Origin: Lentinus brumalis
Taxonomy: Eukaryota > Basidiomycota > Agaricomycetes > Polyporales > Polyporaceae
Assembly: GCA_001792895.1 (NCBI GenBank)
Contig: MARA01000064.1
Coordinates: 1-64,000, forward strand
Direction of reading: 5' to 3'
Length of the DNA stretch: 64,000 nt
Shown: positions 12,550 through 21,634 of the stretch, piece by piece
How the letters are laid out: every line of letters starts with the position of its first letter
Numbering within the stretch: position 1 is the stretch's first letter
The notes under the pieces: model-generated
Databases searched by the model: none
Told to the model about the DNA's origin: nothing
What the model saw: only the letters and a program-made list of their open reading frames with translations
Program-made: the position numbers and the translations under genes

Positions 12550-12563
12550 ATATCAGAACTCAA
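12550..12563 (+). promoter_or_regulatory. Self-priming primer-binding site
   Basis: ATATCAGAACTCAA begins two bases after the 5' LTR. It is the exact reverse complement of 12157-12170, at the predicted 5' end of the element's own RNA. There is no TGG start typical of a tRNA primer site. Known biology: Tf1/sushi-group fungal elements prime reverse transcription by folding the RNA 5' end onto the PBS. This 14-base perfect match in the right two places fits that mechanism. Confidence 0.85.
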
Positions 12564-12577
12564 CTTGAGGATTCATC

Positions 12578-14008
12578 ATGTCGTCTTCCTTCCAAGGATT
12601 CACTGAACGCATATCCCAAGCTGTGGGATATAACCCGGCGGACACTCCAACCCGTCGGGGTAAACTCCCCGCAGTCAGCACCACTCCGCCTTCTCCGGGC
12701 GGTACTCGTCCGCCTTCACCGGCAATCATCCAGCCTGTTTTCCCATCACCTCTCCCAACAATCCCTTCGATCAGTCCGCCATGCGCTTCTACTCTCCGGC
12801 TCAAGGCTCGGCCTCTCAAGCTCGGGCTGCCCATGCTGGAGTTCAACCGAACCCGGTCCCTCAGGCCGGAACATCCGGACAAGCGCAGGCATCCGGACCT
12901 CCGGGAGGTGCTCAGACCTCCGGAACTCAGGCCACTCAGGCATCTGCCGGTGTTAACCCCCAGTCGCAGACCAATCAGGATCTAGCGGCTGCTATCACCC
13001 TCCTGGCTCAAACCGCGCAGTCCCTCCAGCGGGCTCCGCCTCCGCCTCCGGCTCCTCCGAAGCCTACGGCGTTTGAGCGCAACAATGTCCGAGACCCGGA
13101 CCAGTTCGACGGCACGGACCCTACCAAACTCCGTTCCTTCTTCGTTCAGTTAGAGCTGGTCTTCAAGGCTCGGCCCAACACGTTCGATACCCCGAGAAGA
13201 AAGTCACTTATGCAATCTCCCATCTCAAGGGGACTGCTCTCGCTTGGTTCGAACCCTTCCTCCTCGAAGCTCCGTCCGGGAACCCTCCGGTTTTCCTCTC
13301 GGACTACGGGGTATTCCAGGAAGAACTCCGTATGAACTTCGGACCTACGACGTCGTCGGAACTGCGGAGCACGAACTGGAGAATCTTGTCATGTCCGAGA
13401 ATCAGAGGATTGCTCGGTACATCACCCAGTTCAATCGTCTCGCCACTCAAGTCGGGTGGGGAAATGAAGCTCTTCAGTATCAGTTCTACAAGGGTCTTCC
13501 GTCCCGACTCAAAGACCGCATCTCGGAGATCGGGAAACCGAAGGACCTACACAAACTCCGAGAACTCGCTCAGTCCATCGACGCCCGTTATTGGGAACGC
13601 AGGACCGAGCAGATCCGCGAGACTCGGACTTCCACCTCCGGATCAAAGTCCCCTCCCACTCCGAACCTCTTGACGTCATCCTACCCATCGCAGTCCTCGG
13701 GTTCCTCGACTTCTCCGGGCAACTCCGCCCAGAAGAGTCCGTCGAAGCCTGCAACTCCGAAGACCCCGGCTAAGACCGCAAAGCCATACGCGGACAAGCT
13801 GGGCAAGGACGGCAAGCTCACCCCCGAGGAGCGTCAGCGGCGTTTCGCCGCTAACCTCTGCCTCTTCTGCGGAGGCCCCGGTCATACTGCGGACGTCTGT
13901 CCGACGAGACCGCGGCCCAGGTCCGGGCTGCTCAGGCCCAGACACTTGGCGCTCCTGCTCATCCGGACAACGCTCCGGGTACTGCGGAGCCCAAGAACTA
14001 GGCGGTGA
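12578..14008 (+). pseudogene. gag: gag, frameshifted
   Basis: The ATG at 12578 opens a Gag-like protein. It has a Pro/Gln-rich N-terminus, a capsid-like region with DPDQFDGTDPTKLRSFFVQ near 13090-13150, then [20 protein letters not shown] near 13405, and a CCHC zinc knuckle ([14 protein letters not shown]) near 13863. Reading it through needs shifts: one near 12780, one near 13192 where a G appears missing after CCCC, and one near 13347 just after TTCGGACC. The zinc knuckle shows this is nucleocapsid. As written it cannot give a full-length Gag. Confidence 0.85.
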
Positions 14009-14109
14009 ACCTCCGCAATCCGCGTGCGGTGTAGTTGGCGTTGACTTAACCCACGCGGAACCGCAACTCCGTACCAACGCTTCCACTCTTTCGGACCCCT
14101 CTGCATTCC

Positions 14110-14774
14110 TTTCGTCTCTACCCGAATAAACCTAGAAAACGCAGTCACGGCTCTAGTCAACTCCGGAACATCTCTGTTATGGTTTCGGACTCCGTTGACG
14201 AGCACGGACTTTCAGACATTTGCCATACCCCACTCCGGTTGTGCTTGACGGATTGTCTAACACTTCCACCACTCGGATAACCATCCTTTCTGTCCTTCTT
14301 TCCCTTCGGAAGCTCTGAACTCCGACTTCTATGTCACCCTGCTCGACAAATCCGGTTCCGCCGTCCAGGGATACCGCTGGCTCTCCGACTACAATCTGTT
14401 GATTGAATGGAAGATGCATAGCAACCAATCCCGGACCAAGTCCTCGGCCTGTCCCGTACCTCTGTCGGGTCCGGAACCTCCACCGGACTCCGGAGTGCCA
14501 GGGCCTTCGCCCAAGCCTCCATCTGTCTCCCTGATCGGAGCAGCCGCGTTCGCGTGTGCTTGTAAGCTCCAGGGTTCCGAGAGTTTACTCTCAATCTATC
14601 TGTCAACTCCGCTACAGCTCGTAGCACGTCCGTCTCGGACGTCCTCCCTCCGGACCTTCCTTCCGGAGTTCCGGAAGAACAATTCAACTCGTTCATCCGA
14701 TCCTATTCCGAACAGCTCGGAGCAAACCCGACGCACTCACTCGCCGTTGGGTCATCTACCCAAAAGGGGGGATA
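14110..14774 (+). pseudogene. pol: Protease and pre-RT spacer of a Gypsy pol, truncated
   Basis: Downstream of gag, a broken frame resembles the retropepsin region of basidiomycete Gypsy elements: a partial active-site-like stretch near 14150, then DFYVTLLDKSGSAVQGYRW, then DYNLLIEW near 14390. The segment VSLIGAAAFACACKLQGS (about 14525-14580) and the following acidic stretch match the spacer that normally leads into reverse transcriptase. It stops at TAG 14772-14774, where RT should begin. RT, RNase H and integrase are missing, probably by one internal deletion. Confidence 0.65.
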
Positions 14775-15258
14775 GTGACTACTCCGTCGTCAGCTCATCC
14801 AACTTTCGACCAGTTATCACCCAAGAGCAACTCGCTTCATCCCTCCGGGCGACGATTCTGCACCTTTCCGTCCTCCGAGCAGTTCGCGCTCTCAACTTCG
14901 GATCGGACATCCTGTCCGCTCGGAACTCTAGATCCACCTCCCCGGACTCCGTTGAGGTCCTTCCGGACTTCTATCGGCCCTATCCGGACAAGTTTGGACC
15001 TTTTGCTTCACTCTGGTTACTTACTACTCTTTCTTGTTTATCACTCATTTTTGATTCGGCTATTCTTTCATTCTTACCCATTCCTATTGATTTTGATCTG
15101 ACTACATACATCCGTACTATACAAAACATCTGACCTTCACCCACTATTACTCACTGTCTTGATTTTTTATCGCCTTCTTTCAGACTTCACTCAGTTTCAG
15201 TCAAGAAAAGCCTTCAAATTCTTTCTATCTACACGGACGTCCGGACTTCGGACTCCGT

Positions 15259-16409
15259 TCAGTTCTTCGGACCCTGGACCTCCGGTACCTTTCCTGGGCC
15301 CTCCGGGCCCTTCCCTGAGCCCTCCGGCTCTTTTCCTGACCCTTCATCCGCCTCCTTCGGCTCCTTACCGGACTTCTGCCCATCCGACCCCTCTGAACTC
15401 TCCCCGGTCCCTTCGCCTTCCTCACCTTCCTTCGACCCTTCTCCGGACATTTCCGCCTCCGGCTCGTAATCCGGGTCCGCATCCACTCCCGGAACCCTCA
15501 GGAGTCCTTCGCGGTCCCGACGCTGGCCCTGCATGAACGGGCCGAGGTAGGCCTCCAGCACCGTCGTTCTATCCCGGACGTCGTCCAGCGTCCGGACGGC
15601 CTGGCGGACCATCATCATCTCCATCCGGAGATGGCGCATCTCATCGCGGAGGTCCTCGTTGTTGCTCCGGACCGCCGTCATCTCCTTCCGGAGAGTCCCC
15701 ACCTCCTGATGCAACCTCCGCATCTCCGACCGACCCCGACATCTCGTGCAGGACCCTCAGAAAGAGGTCCCGAGTGTCGAGGGAGTCTTCTCGAGTCTTC
15801 TTCGGCTCGATCTTCTCGACCTCCGGCTCCGGCTGCGGGTGCTCCCGCTCCTTCCCTTTCGAAGGACCGGCCTTCGGAGTCTCCTCTGTCTTCTTGATCT
15901 TCTTCGTCGGTGGCGGTGGCGTCTCCAGCTCTTCGATGTCGCTGTCGACGATCGTCTTCGACTTCCGCTTCAGCGTCCGGACTCCGTCAGGCGGAGTTCC
16001 GCCGGTACATCCGGTCTTCTTCTCCTGACACCGGACGCAGGAGGCAGCCTTGCCGGTGGTCTTGTACCGGCAATCATCCCCCGCCTTCACACAAACGGAA
16101 CACGGAACCCTGTAAACAAGATCAGTCCTCCTGGACCTCATCTCCGGAACTCCGGACTTACTTTGCGGGTTTCGTCTCCGGCTCCTCACCACCAGTGGTC
16201 CCCGTCGACTTTGGCTTCGTCGGGGTTCTCTTCTTCATCTGCTTGGCCTTCTCCGCCTCTCTCTCCGCCGCCTCCGACCTCCGGAGTGCGGCCTCCGCGG
16301 CCATCCGTTCGGCCTCCAACTTCTCCACGGTGGCCCTGGCTAGGGCTATCTGGGCTTCAGCCTCCTGGAGGCGTAGGGCGGCAATGTCGTCTTGCGTTTT
16401 GGGGGGCAT
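15259..16409 (-). CDS. Antisense spliced gene inside the LTR element: coiled coil + Zn2Cys6-like motif
   Basis: Reading opposite to gag, the ATG at 16409 starts exon 1 (16409-16162), an Ala/Glu-rich coiled coil. A GTAAGT...CAG intron of 52 bp (16161-16110) joins in phase to exon 2 from 16109. Exon 2 opens with six cysteines spaced C-x2-C-x6-C-x10-C-x2-C-x6-C. Basic and acidic linkers follow (TPPPPTKKIKK, EKIEPKKTRED), then a second coiled coil (EVGTLRKEMTAVRSNNEDLR) and a Gly/Glu-rich tail ending at 15259. A one-base shift near 15725 is needed to join the last part. The layout parallels the host-like gene at 8628-4677. It is not a retroviral-type protein; capture from a host gene is an inference. 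Confidence 0.6.
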
Positions 16410-16632
16410 GTTGTGGCAAAGAAGAAGGAGAGGTTTGAACACTCCAACTCCGGCTCGGACTTTTATTGTCCGTATCCAAATCCGGATCTTTCCGACCTTC
16501 ACAACTCCGAACATCACATCCAACCTTCACATGTCCGATCGTCATCCTTTCGGTCATCACACGTCCGACCGAAACATCATTCCAGCGGATGTCCTATCGG
16601 TCCTCGAGGGCTCGGACCCAGTGGGGGAATAC

Positions 16633-17371
16633 TGTTACATTCCATGCCCACAAGGCACCAACTCCGGTCCGGACCTACCTCGGACTCCGCAACTCCGGTT
16701 CGTTCTTACATGTGTTACTATCTTCGATCACTTCACCCCTTATCGTCTTCTTACTTGACCCGGACTCCGGACCATCTGCTTCCGCTTGCATCCGCCTCCG
16801 TGATCAGACTCCGTTCATTCGATCCTTCGATTGTATCCGCCTTTTATTCGATCTTACTATACATTGTATTGGCTGATCATTTGCTTCCGCCTGACTCCGG
16901 TTCCGTACCCCCTTACCTATGCCTTGGCCACTCCTCTCCGGACTTTCGGACTTTACTATATAAGCCTTCCTGTAGCCACGCTTAGACTTGAGTTCTGATA
17001 TCTCGTTACACTCCCCGTTACGACTCTGAGCTCAATCTATTCTGTTCGCTCTCTCTCAACGTCCGATCCTTCCGACCGGACTTCTGACCTCCGACCTCCG
17101 ACCTCCGACTTCTGCTTGACTTCTTACCTCTGGCTTGACTTCTCTCTGGCTTGGTATTATCTCTTGCTTATCTTCTTACTCGTTGCTTGCTCCGGTATAA
17201 ACCCCGGTTCTCTTGTCTGTCTTAAATTGAAGACCTTCGTGGATCCTCAAGGCGTTGATCAATAGCTTCGCCGAAGTCTTCACCCTCAGCGCGTCTCGTT
17301 CCGGACTTCGTAACTCCGTAACTCCGTCCGGACTTCCACCGGACTTCGTCCCGGCGCGCACGGTCTTAACA
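16633..17371 (+). repeat. 3' LTR
   Basis: 739 bp. Matches the 5' LTR apart from a three-unit instead of four-unit ACCTCCG run and one extra C near 16911. Confidence 0.95.
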
Positions 17372-17376
17372 GTTCA
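17372..17376. repeat. Target-site duplication, right copy (GTTCA)
   Basis: Identical to 11798-11802. Confidence 0.95.
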
Positions 17377-17940
17377 GCAAATTTAATGGTGGGACTCATA
17401 CAAAGCCCGAGAGCCTAACGGGGTCTAGGAAATTGGCTATTACTTGCGGTCTGTTGAAGGCAGGGGTGTTTAAATTGGTTTATTTTAGGTGGCACGCAGG
17501 TCGCTGAATTGACGCCTGTTTGCAGTAGTCGCTTTCACCGCATAATTGGTCTGTATGTACAACGTCAAACAGAAATGTGCAGTATACAAAGGCTAACGAG
17601 AGATATTACCCGGCTGCCCATATGACTTGTAATTTTCTCTTGCGCAACAGCAGCCGGGCAGTATCGACTTGGGCACTTAGCACTCGGCGGGCAGCTGTGA
17701 CCCGCCGGAGCCAGTTGGGCAGTATCGACCGGATGCTGCCCAGCTGCTATTTACTGGGTCAAGCGGATCGCAAGTGCCCGCTGAGTCCTAACTGCCCGAG
17801 CGCGCCAACGGGTCCAGTCGATACTGCCCGGGTCCCGTCCACTGCTTCAAGGGCGACCAGATGCGCATTGTTTGCCCAGTAACAATTACTCCATCACCCA
17901 AACAATGCGGGAGATTCCGAACACAGCCAGGATCCGCCGA
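17377..17940. other. Non-genic, rich in TGCCCGG / CCGGGCA words
   Basis: No gene is seen. From about 17650 the text is built of short pieces resembling GGGCAGTATCGAC and GTCAATACTGCCCGG in both orientations. This is the same vocabulary as the 214-bp repeat that follows. Confidence 0.5.
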
Positions 17941-18545
17941 GGCAGGCACGCAATGAATCGCTCTCATATTGACGGATCCCAAGTGCCCAGCCAAGTCCCA
18001 AGTGCCCGGGCCAGCCGACAGGTCCGGTCAATACTGCCCAGCTGCTGTCCACTGTTTCGATTGAGTTGCAAGTGTTTGGACCGGGCAGTATTGACGGGAC
18101 CCGTTGGCTTGCCCGGGCATGTGCAGCTTTCCGAACAAAACCTGCATGGACCATGGCAGGCACACAATGAATCGCTCTCATATTGACGGATCCCAGGTGC
18201 CCAGCCAAGTCCCAAGTGCCCGGGCCAGCCGACAGGTCCGGTCAATACTGCCCGGCTGCTGTCCGCTGTTTCGATTGAGTTGCAAGTGTTTGCGCCGGGC
18301 AGTATTGACGGGACGCGTTGGCTTGCCCGGGCATGTGCAGCTTTCCGAACAAAACCTGCATGTACCATGGCAGGCACGCAATGAATCGCTCTCATATTGA
18401 CGGATCCCAGGTGCCCAGCCAAGTCCCAAGTGCCCGGGCCAGCCGACAGGTCCGGTCAATACTGCCCGGCTGCTGTCCGCTGTTTCGATTCGGTCGCCGG
18501 TGTTTGCGCCGGGCAGTATTGACGGGACGCGTTGGCTTGCCCGGG
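17941..18545. repeat. 214-bp tandem repeat, about 2.8 copies
   Basis: Copies start at 17941, 18155 and 18369 (GGCAGGCAC(G/A)CAATGAATCG). Each contains the word CCGGGCAGTATTGACGGGA and its near-inverse GTCAATACTGCCC(A/G)GCTG, so each unit can fold back on itself. Copies differ at a few positions. Confidence 0.85.
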
Positions 18546-18975
18546 CACTCGGGGCTTACCCGGGCACTTGGGAGTCGACCGGGCACTTGCGATACGTCAA
18601 TATGGGAGTGAATCATTGCCTGCCTCCCATGATGGGAGCCTGTAATCACTGCCTATCATACGTGGAAGATGGCTTTCATTGTGTGGGAAATCTGAAGCTT
18701 AATGGTAATCCCATCTGGGAATGAGAGATGCAGGAGTCTAATCCACGAGATATTCGGCGGACAATGAGATAGCTAGCTGTACCTACTCAGCCAATGAACC
18801 TTCACACTACAACAAGCCTTGAATGTGGCAGGGCAGGTAAAAAAGCTGGACCTTTGTTCAATTACATATGAAAGGGGCATGTGACTATCTGTGGCACTTA
18901 GCTGTGTGCCAGCGACTATGGATTGGAAAGTATCAGCCAGGTAGCAGGAACATTGGGATAGTACTGGGCAGGTAG
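18546..18975. other. Non-genic spacer
   Basis: After the last 214-bp copy there are three further GGGCACT words (to about 18595), then ordinary AT-richer sequence. No gene is seen. Confidence 0.4.
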
Positions 18976-18976
18976 A

Positions 18977-20281
18977 TGCAATCGCAGCATGCACCCCGTG
19001 CATCCGGCTGCAATCGCAGCACGACCTGCCCAGAAGCAGCACGATCTGTCCAGCCGATGCCGACGGCCCCGTAGTGCTCCCCGTGCCCCCACCCCGCGTA
19101 TCTGGCTGCAATCGCAGCGCGACCTGCCCAGAAGCAGCACGATCCGTCCAGCCGATGCCGACGGCCCCGTAGTGCTCCCTGTGCCCCCACCCCGCGTATC
19201 CGGCTGCAATCGCAGCACGACCTGCCCAGAAGCAGCACGATCCGTCCAGCCGATGCCGACGGCCCCGTAGTGCTCCCCGTGCCCCCACCCCGCGTATCTG
19301 GCTGCAATCGCAGCACGACCTGCCCAGAAGCAGCACGATCCGTCCAGCCGATGCCGACGGCCCCGTAGTGCTCCCCGTGCCCCCACCCCGCGTATCCGGC
19401 TGCAATCGCAGCACGACCTGCCCAGAAGCAGCACGATCCGTCCAGCCGATGCCGACGGCCCCGTAGTGCTCCCCGTGCCCCCACCCCGCGTATCCGGCTG
19501 CAATCGCAGCGCGACCTGCCCAGAAGCAGCACGATCCGTCCAGCCGATGCCGACGGCCCCGTAGTGCTCCCCGTGCCCCCACCCCGCGTATCTGGCTGCA
19601 ATCGCAGCGCGACCTGCCCAGAAGCAGCACGATCCGTCCAGCCGATGCCGACGGCCCCGTAGTGCTCCCCGTGCCCCCACCCCGCGTATCCGGCTGCAAT
19701 CGCAGCGCGACCTGCCCAGAAGCAGCACGATCCGTCCAGCCGATGCCGACGGCCCCGTAGTGCTCCCCGTGCCCCCACCCCGCGTATCTGGCTGCAATCG
19801 CAGCACGACCTGCCCAGAAGCAGCACGATCCGTCCAGCCGATGCCGACGGCCCCGTAGTGCTCCCCGTGCCCCCACCCCATGCATCCGGCTGCAATCGCA
19901 GCACGACCTGCCCAGAAGCAGCACGATCCGTCCAGCCGATGCCGACGGCCCCGTAGTGCTCCCCGTGCCCCCACCCCGCGTATCCGGCTGCAATCGCAGC
20001 ACGACCTGCCCAGAAGCAGCACGATCCGTCCAGCCGATGCCGACGGCCCCGTAGTGCTCCCCGTGCCCCCACCCCATGCATCCGGCTGCAATCGCAGCAC
20101 GACCTGCCCAGAAGCAGCACGATCCGTCCAGCCGATGCCGACGGCCCCGTAGTGCTCCCCGTGCCCCCACCCCGCGTATCCGGCTGCAATCGCAGCACGA
20201 CCTGCCCAGAAGCAGCACGATCCGTCCAGCCAATGCCGACGGCCCCGTAGTGCTCCCCGTGCCCCCACCCCGTGTATCCGC
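18977..20281. repeat. 98-bp tandem repeat array, 13 units plus a partial leader
   Basis: Units begin at CTGCAATCGCAGC (19008, 19106, 19204 and on to 20184), period exactly 98 bp. There is a 32-bp partial copy in front (from about 18977). Units are almost identical, with only a few variable bases (CGCGTATC(C/T)GG or CATGCATCCGG, GC(A/G)CGACC). Because 98 is not a multiple of three and no unit holds a stop on the minus strand, all three minus frames stay open through the array. I treat those frames as by-products of the repeat. Confidence 0.95.
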
Positions 20282-20282
20282 C

Positions 20283-20409
20283 CCAAAACTAGGCCAGCTT
20301 CACCAGGCCCAGCTGGATCACAGCACTGTACGTCACCCCAAGCCCGACCAGCCCAGAACTAGGCCAGCTTCACCAGGTCCAGCTGGATCACAGCACTGTA
20401 TGTCACCCC
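20283..20409. repeat. 70-bp tandem duplication
   Basis: Two copies of AACTAGGCCAGCTTCACCAG... through CTGTA(C/T)GTCACCCC, 70 bp apart, directly after the 98-bp array. Confidence 0.85.
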
Positions 20410-20639
20410 CGATACCAGCCTGCTAATGCTCTACCAGATGCCCCGCTTCATCCCAATCCGCATGCTGATCCACAGCAATATATATCCAGTATCCTGCCCA
20501 TTCATCTAGGCCAGCCCCAGAATGTCCAGCTGGCCCACCTTACTATCCATACCCAGAATCCGGCTGGGTCCCACTGGCCCACTATCATGGGCTTTTGTAA
20601 GTCCTACTGGGCCACTATACTGACCAATGTTTACTGAAT

Positions 20640-21332
20640 TATGTGAGGACCGATATCAGGTGGACCGGCAGGCTGTCGCTTTCACACATCCTCTTTCGAG
20701 ATGGTATGTCTCTATAGCACCCCCGTTAACGAGCGTCATGGTCTGATACTGGTAATACAGGAACCATCTATTTTGTGTGCGTCTTGCGAGTGCGAGAACG
20801 CTATCGATGGGATGACTGACTGGCCAGGCCATGAACAACAGAGTTCTGTCCATCCTGAATATCCTTCACCTCGTCTTGTCCCTCACTGCAGTACGCCATC
20901 TTTGAGCATTACCCTGGTCCAGCCTGCAAATCTGACATCTTTGTCACCTCGACAGCTGCAGACCGGCGACAACGGCGGGAGTTACGTGGCTGTATTCACC
21001 GCCCCGTACGTGTTCCATCTTACCACTATCTGCGACAACTCTGTTCACACTACGCACTCCCCTCTCCCAGCCTCACGGCCATCCTCATATCGCGCTTCCT
21101 CATCGATCTCCAAGAAGCAAACCAGGCGGTGGTGAGAGTCGACATGGACGATCCGCTGCGTTCTTCACGGGACCCGTACGCCACGCCAAGTTTCATTTCG
21201 TCCCTTGGAGCCTTCATCAATCCGGACCTTTCGGCCTCGTCAGACGATGAACTCGAGTTACACGACGACCCGTGCCCAGACAGCTGGGCCCCGGTGTCCG
21301 AATCTCAAGGCGCGTCCTCGTCTGGCTTGTAG
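20640..21332 (+). pseudogene. Degenerate DUF6533-like membrane protein gene, 3' part
   Basis: Coding-like pieces in order are: LSLSHILFRDG near 20665; GTATGT...ACAG intron-like text; NNRVLSILNILHLVLSLTA near 20835 after an in-frame TGA; then SLTAILISRFLIDLQEANQA near 21070, continuing in frame to the TAG at 21330-21332. The last block (DPYATPSFISSLGAFINPD then an acidic Ser-rich tail) resembles the C-terminus of the large agaricomycete family of 7-TM proteins with an N-terminal DUF6533. The N-terminal membrane segments are missing. An internal stop and frame changes suggest a relic; some could be short introns. The family call is from memory of the pattern. Confidence 0.55.
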
Positions 21333-21634
21333 AGCAGTCTGCGACTCGCCGACTCCAATTGCTCGAGGCACGGCTTATTCTCGGTATCGCTATAACAGTC
21401 TTCCTGCTTACGAAAATGCTGACGAAGCTGCGATATAGCGAATCATATGAAGCGAAACAGAACCACTAATAATGAACAAGTAGCGAAGGCGAAGGTCAGA
21501 AAGTAGAGTATATGCGATAAGTAGCATTAAGTATCCTGTAACGTAGTCAGTCATGCAAAGCAGCATGATAAAGCACGAATAGTCCTCAACGGTGAGCAAA
21601 CCGTTCATGGTCAGATTGTCAAAGCGTCAAAGCG

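Larger units (their letters stand above)
11803..17371 (+). mobile_element. Non-autonomous Ty3/Gypsy LTR retrotransposon (Tf1/sushi-like priming), 5569 bp
   Basis: Two direct LTRs (745 and 739 bp), each starting TGTTAC and ending TTAACA, are flanked by a 5-bp GTTCA duplication. The only differences I found between the LTRs are one fewer 7-bp ACCTCCG unit and one extra C in the 3' copy. The 4085-bp interior holds a damaged gag, a protease-like region and the spacer that normally precedes reverse transcriptase. Reverse transcriptase, RNase H and integrase are absent. The right half carries a spliced antisense gene. A G-rich polypurine tract (GTGGGGGAA, about 16621-16629) precedes the 3' LTR. The near-identical LTRs imply recent insertion, so enzymes must have come from another element. 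Confidence 0.95.

Noticed and set aside
18773..20286. Three overlapping minus-strand open frames of 421-486 codons
   Set aside because: They are the same 98-bp tandem unit read in three phases. Equal openness of all three frames is what a stop-free repeat with a period not divisible by three must give.
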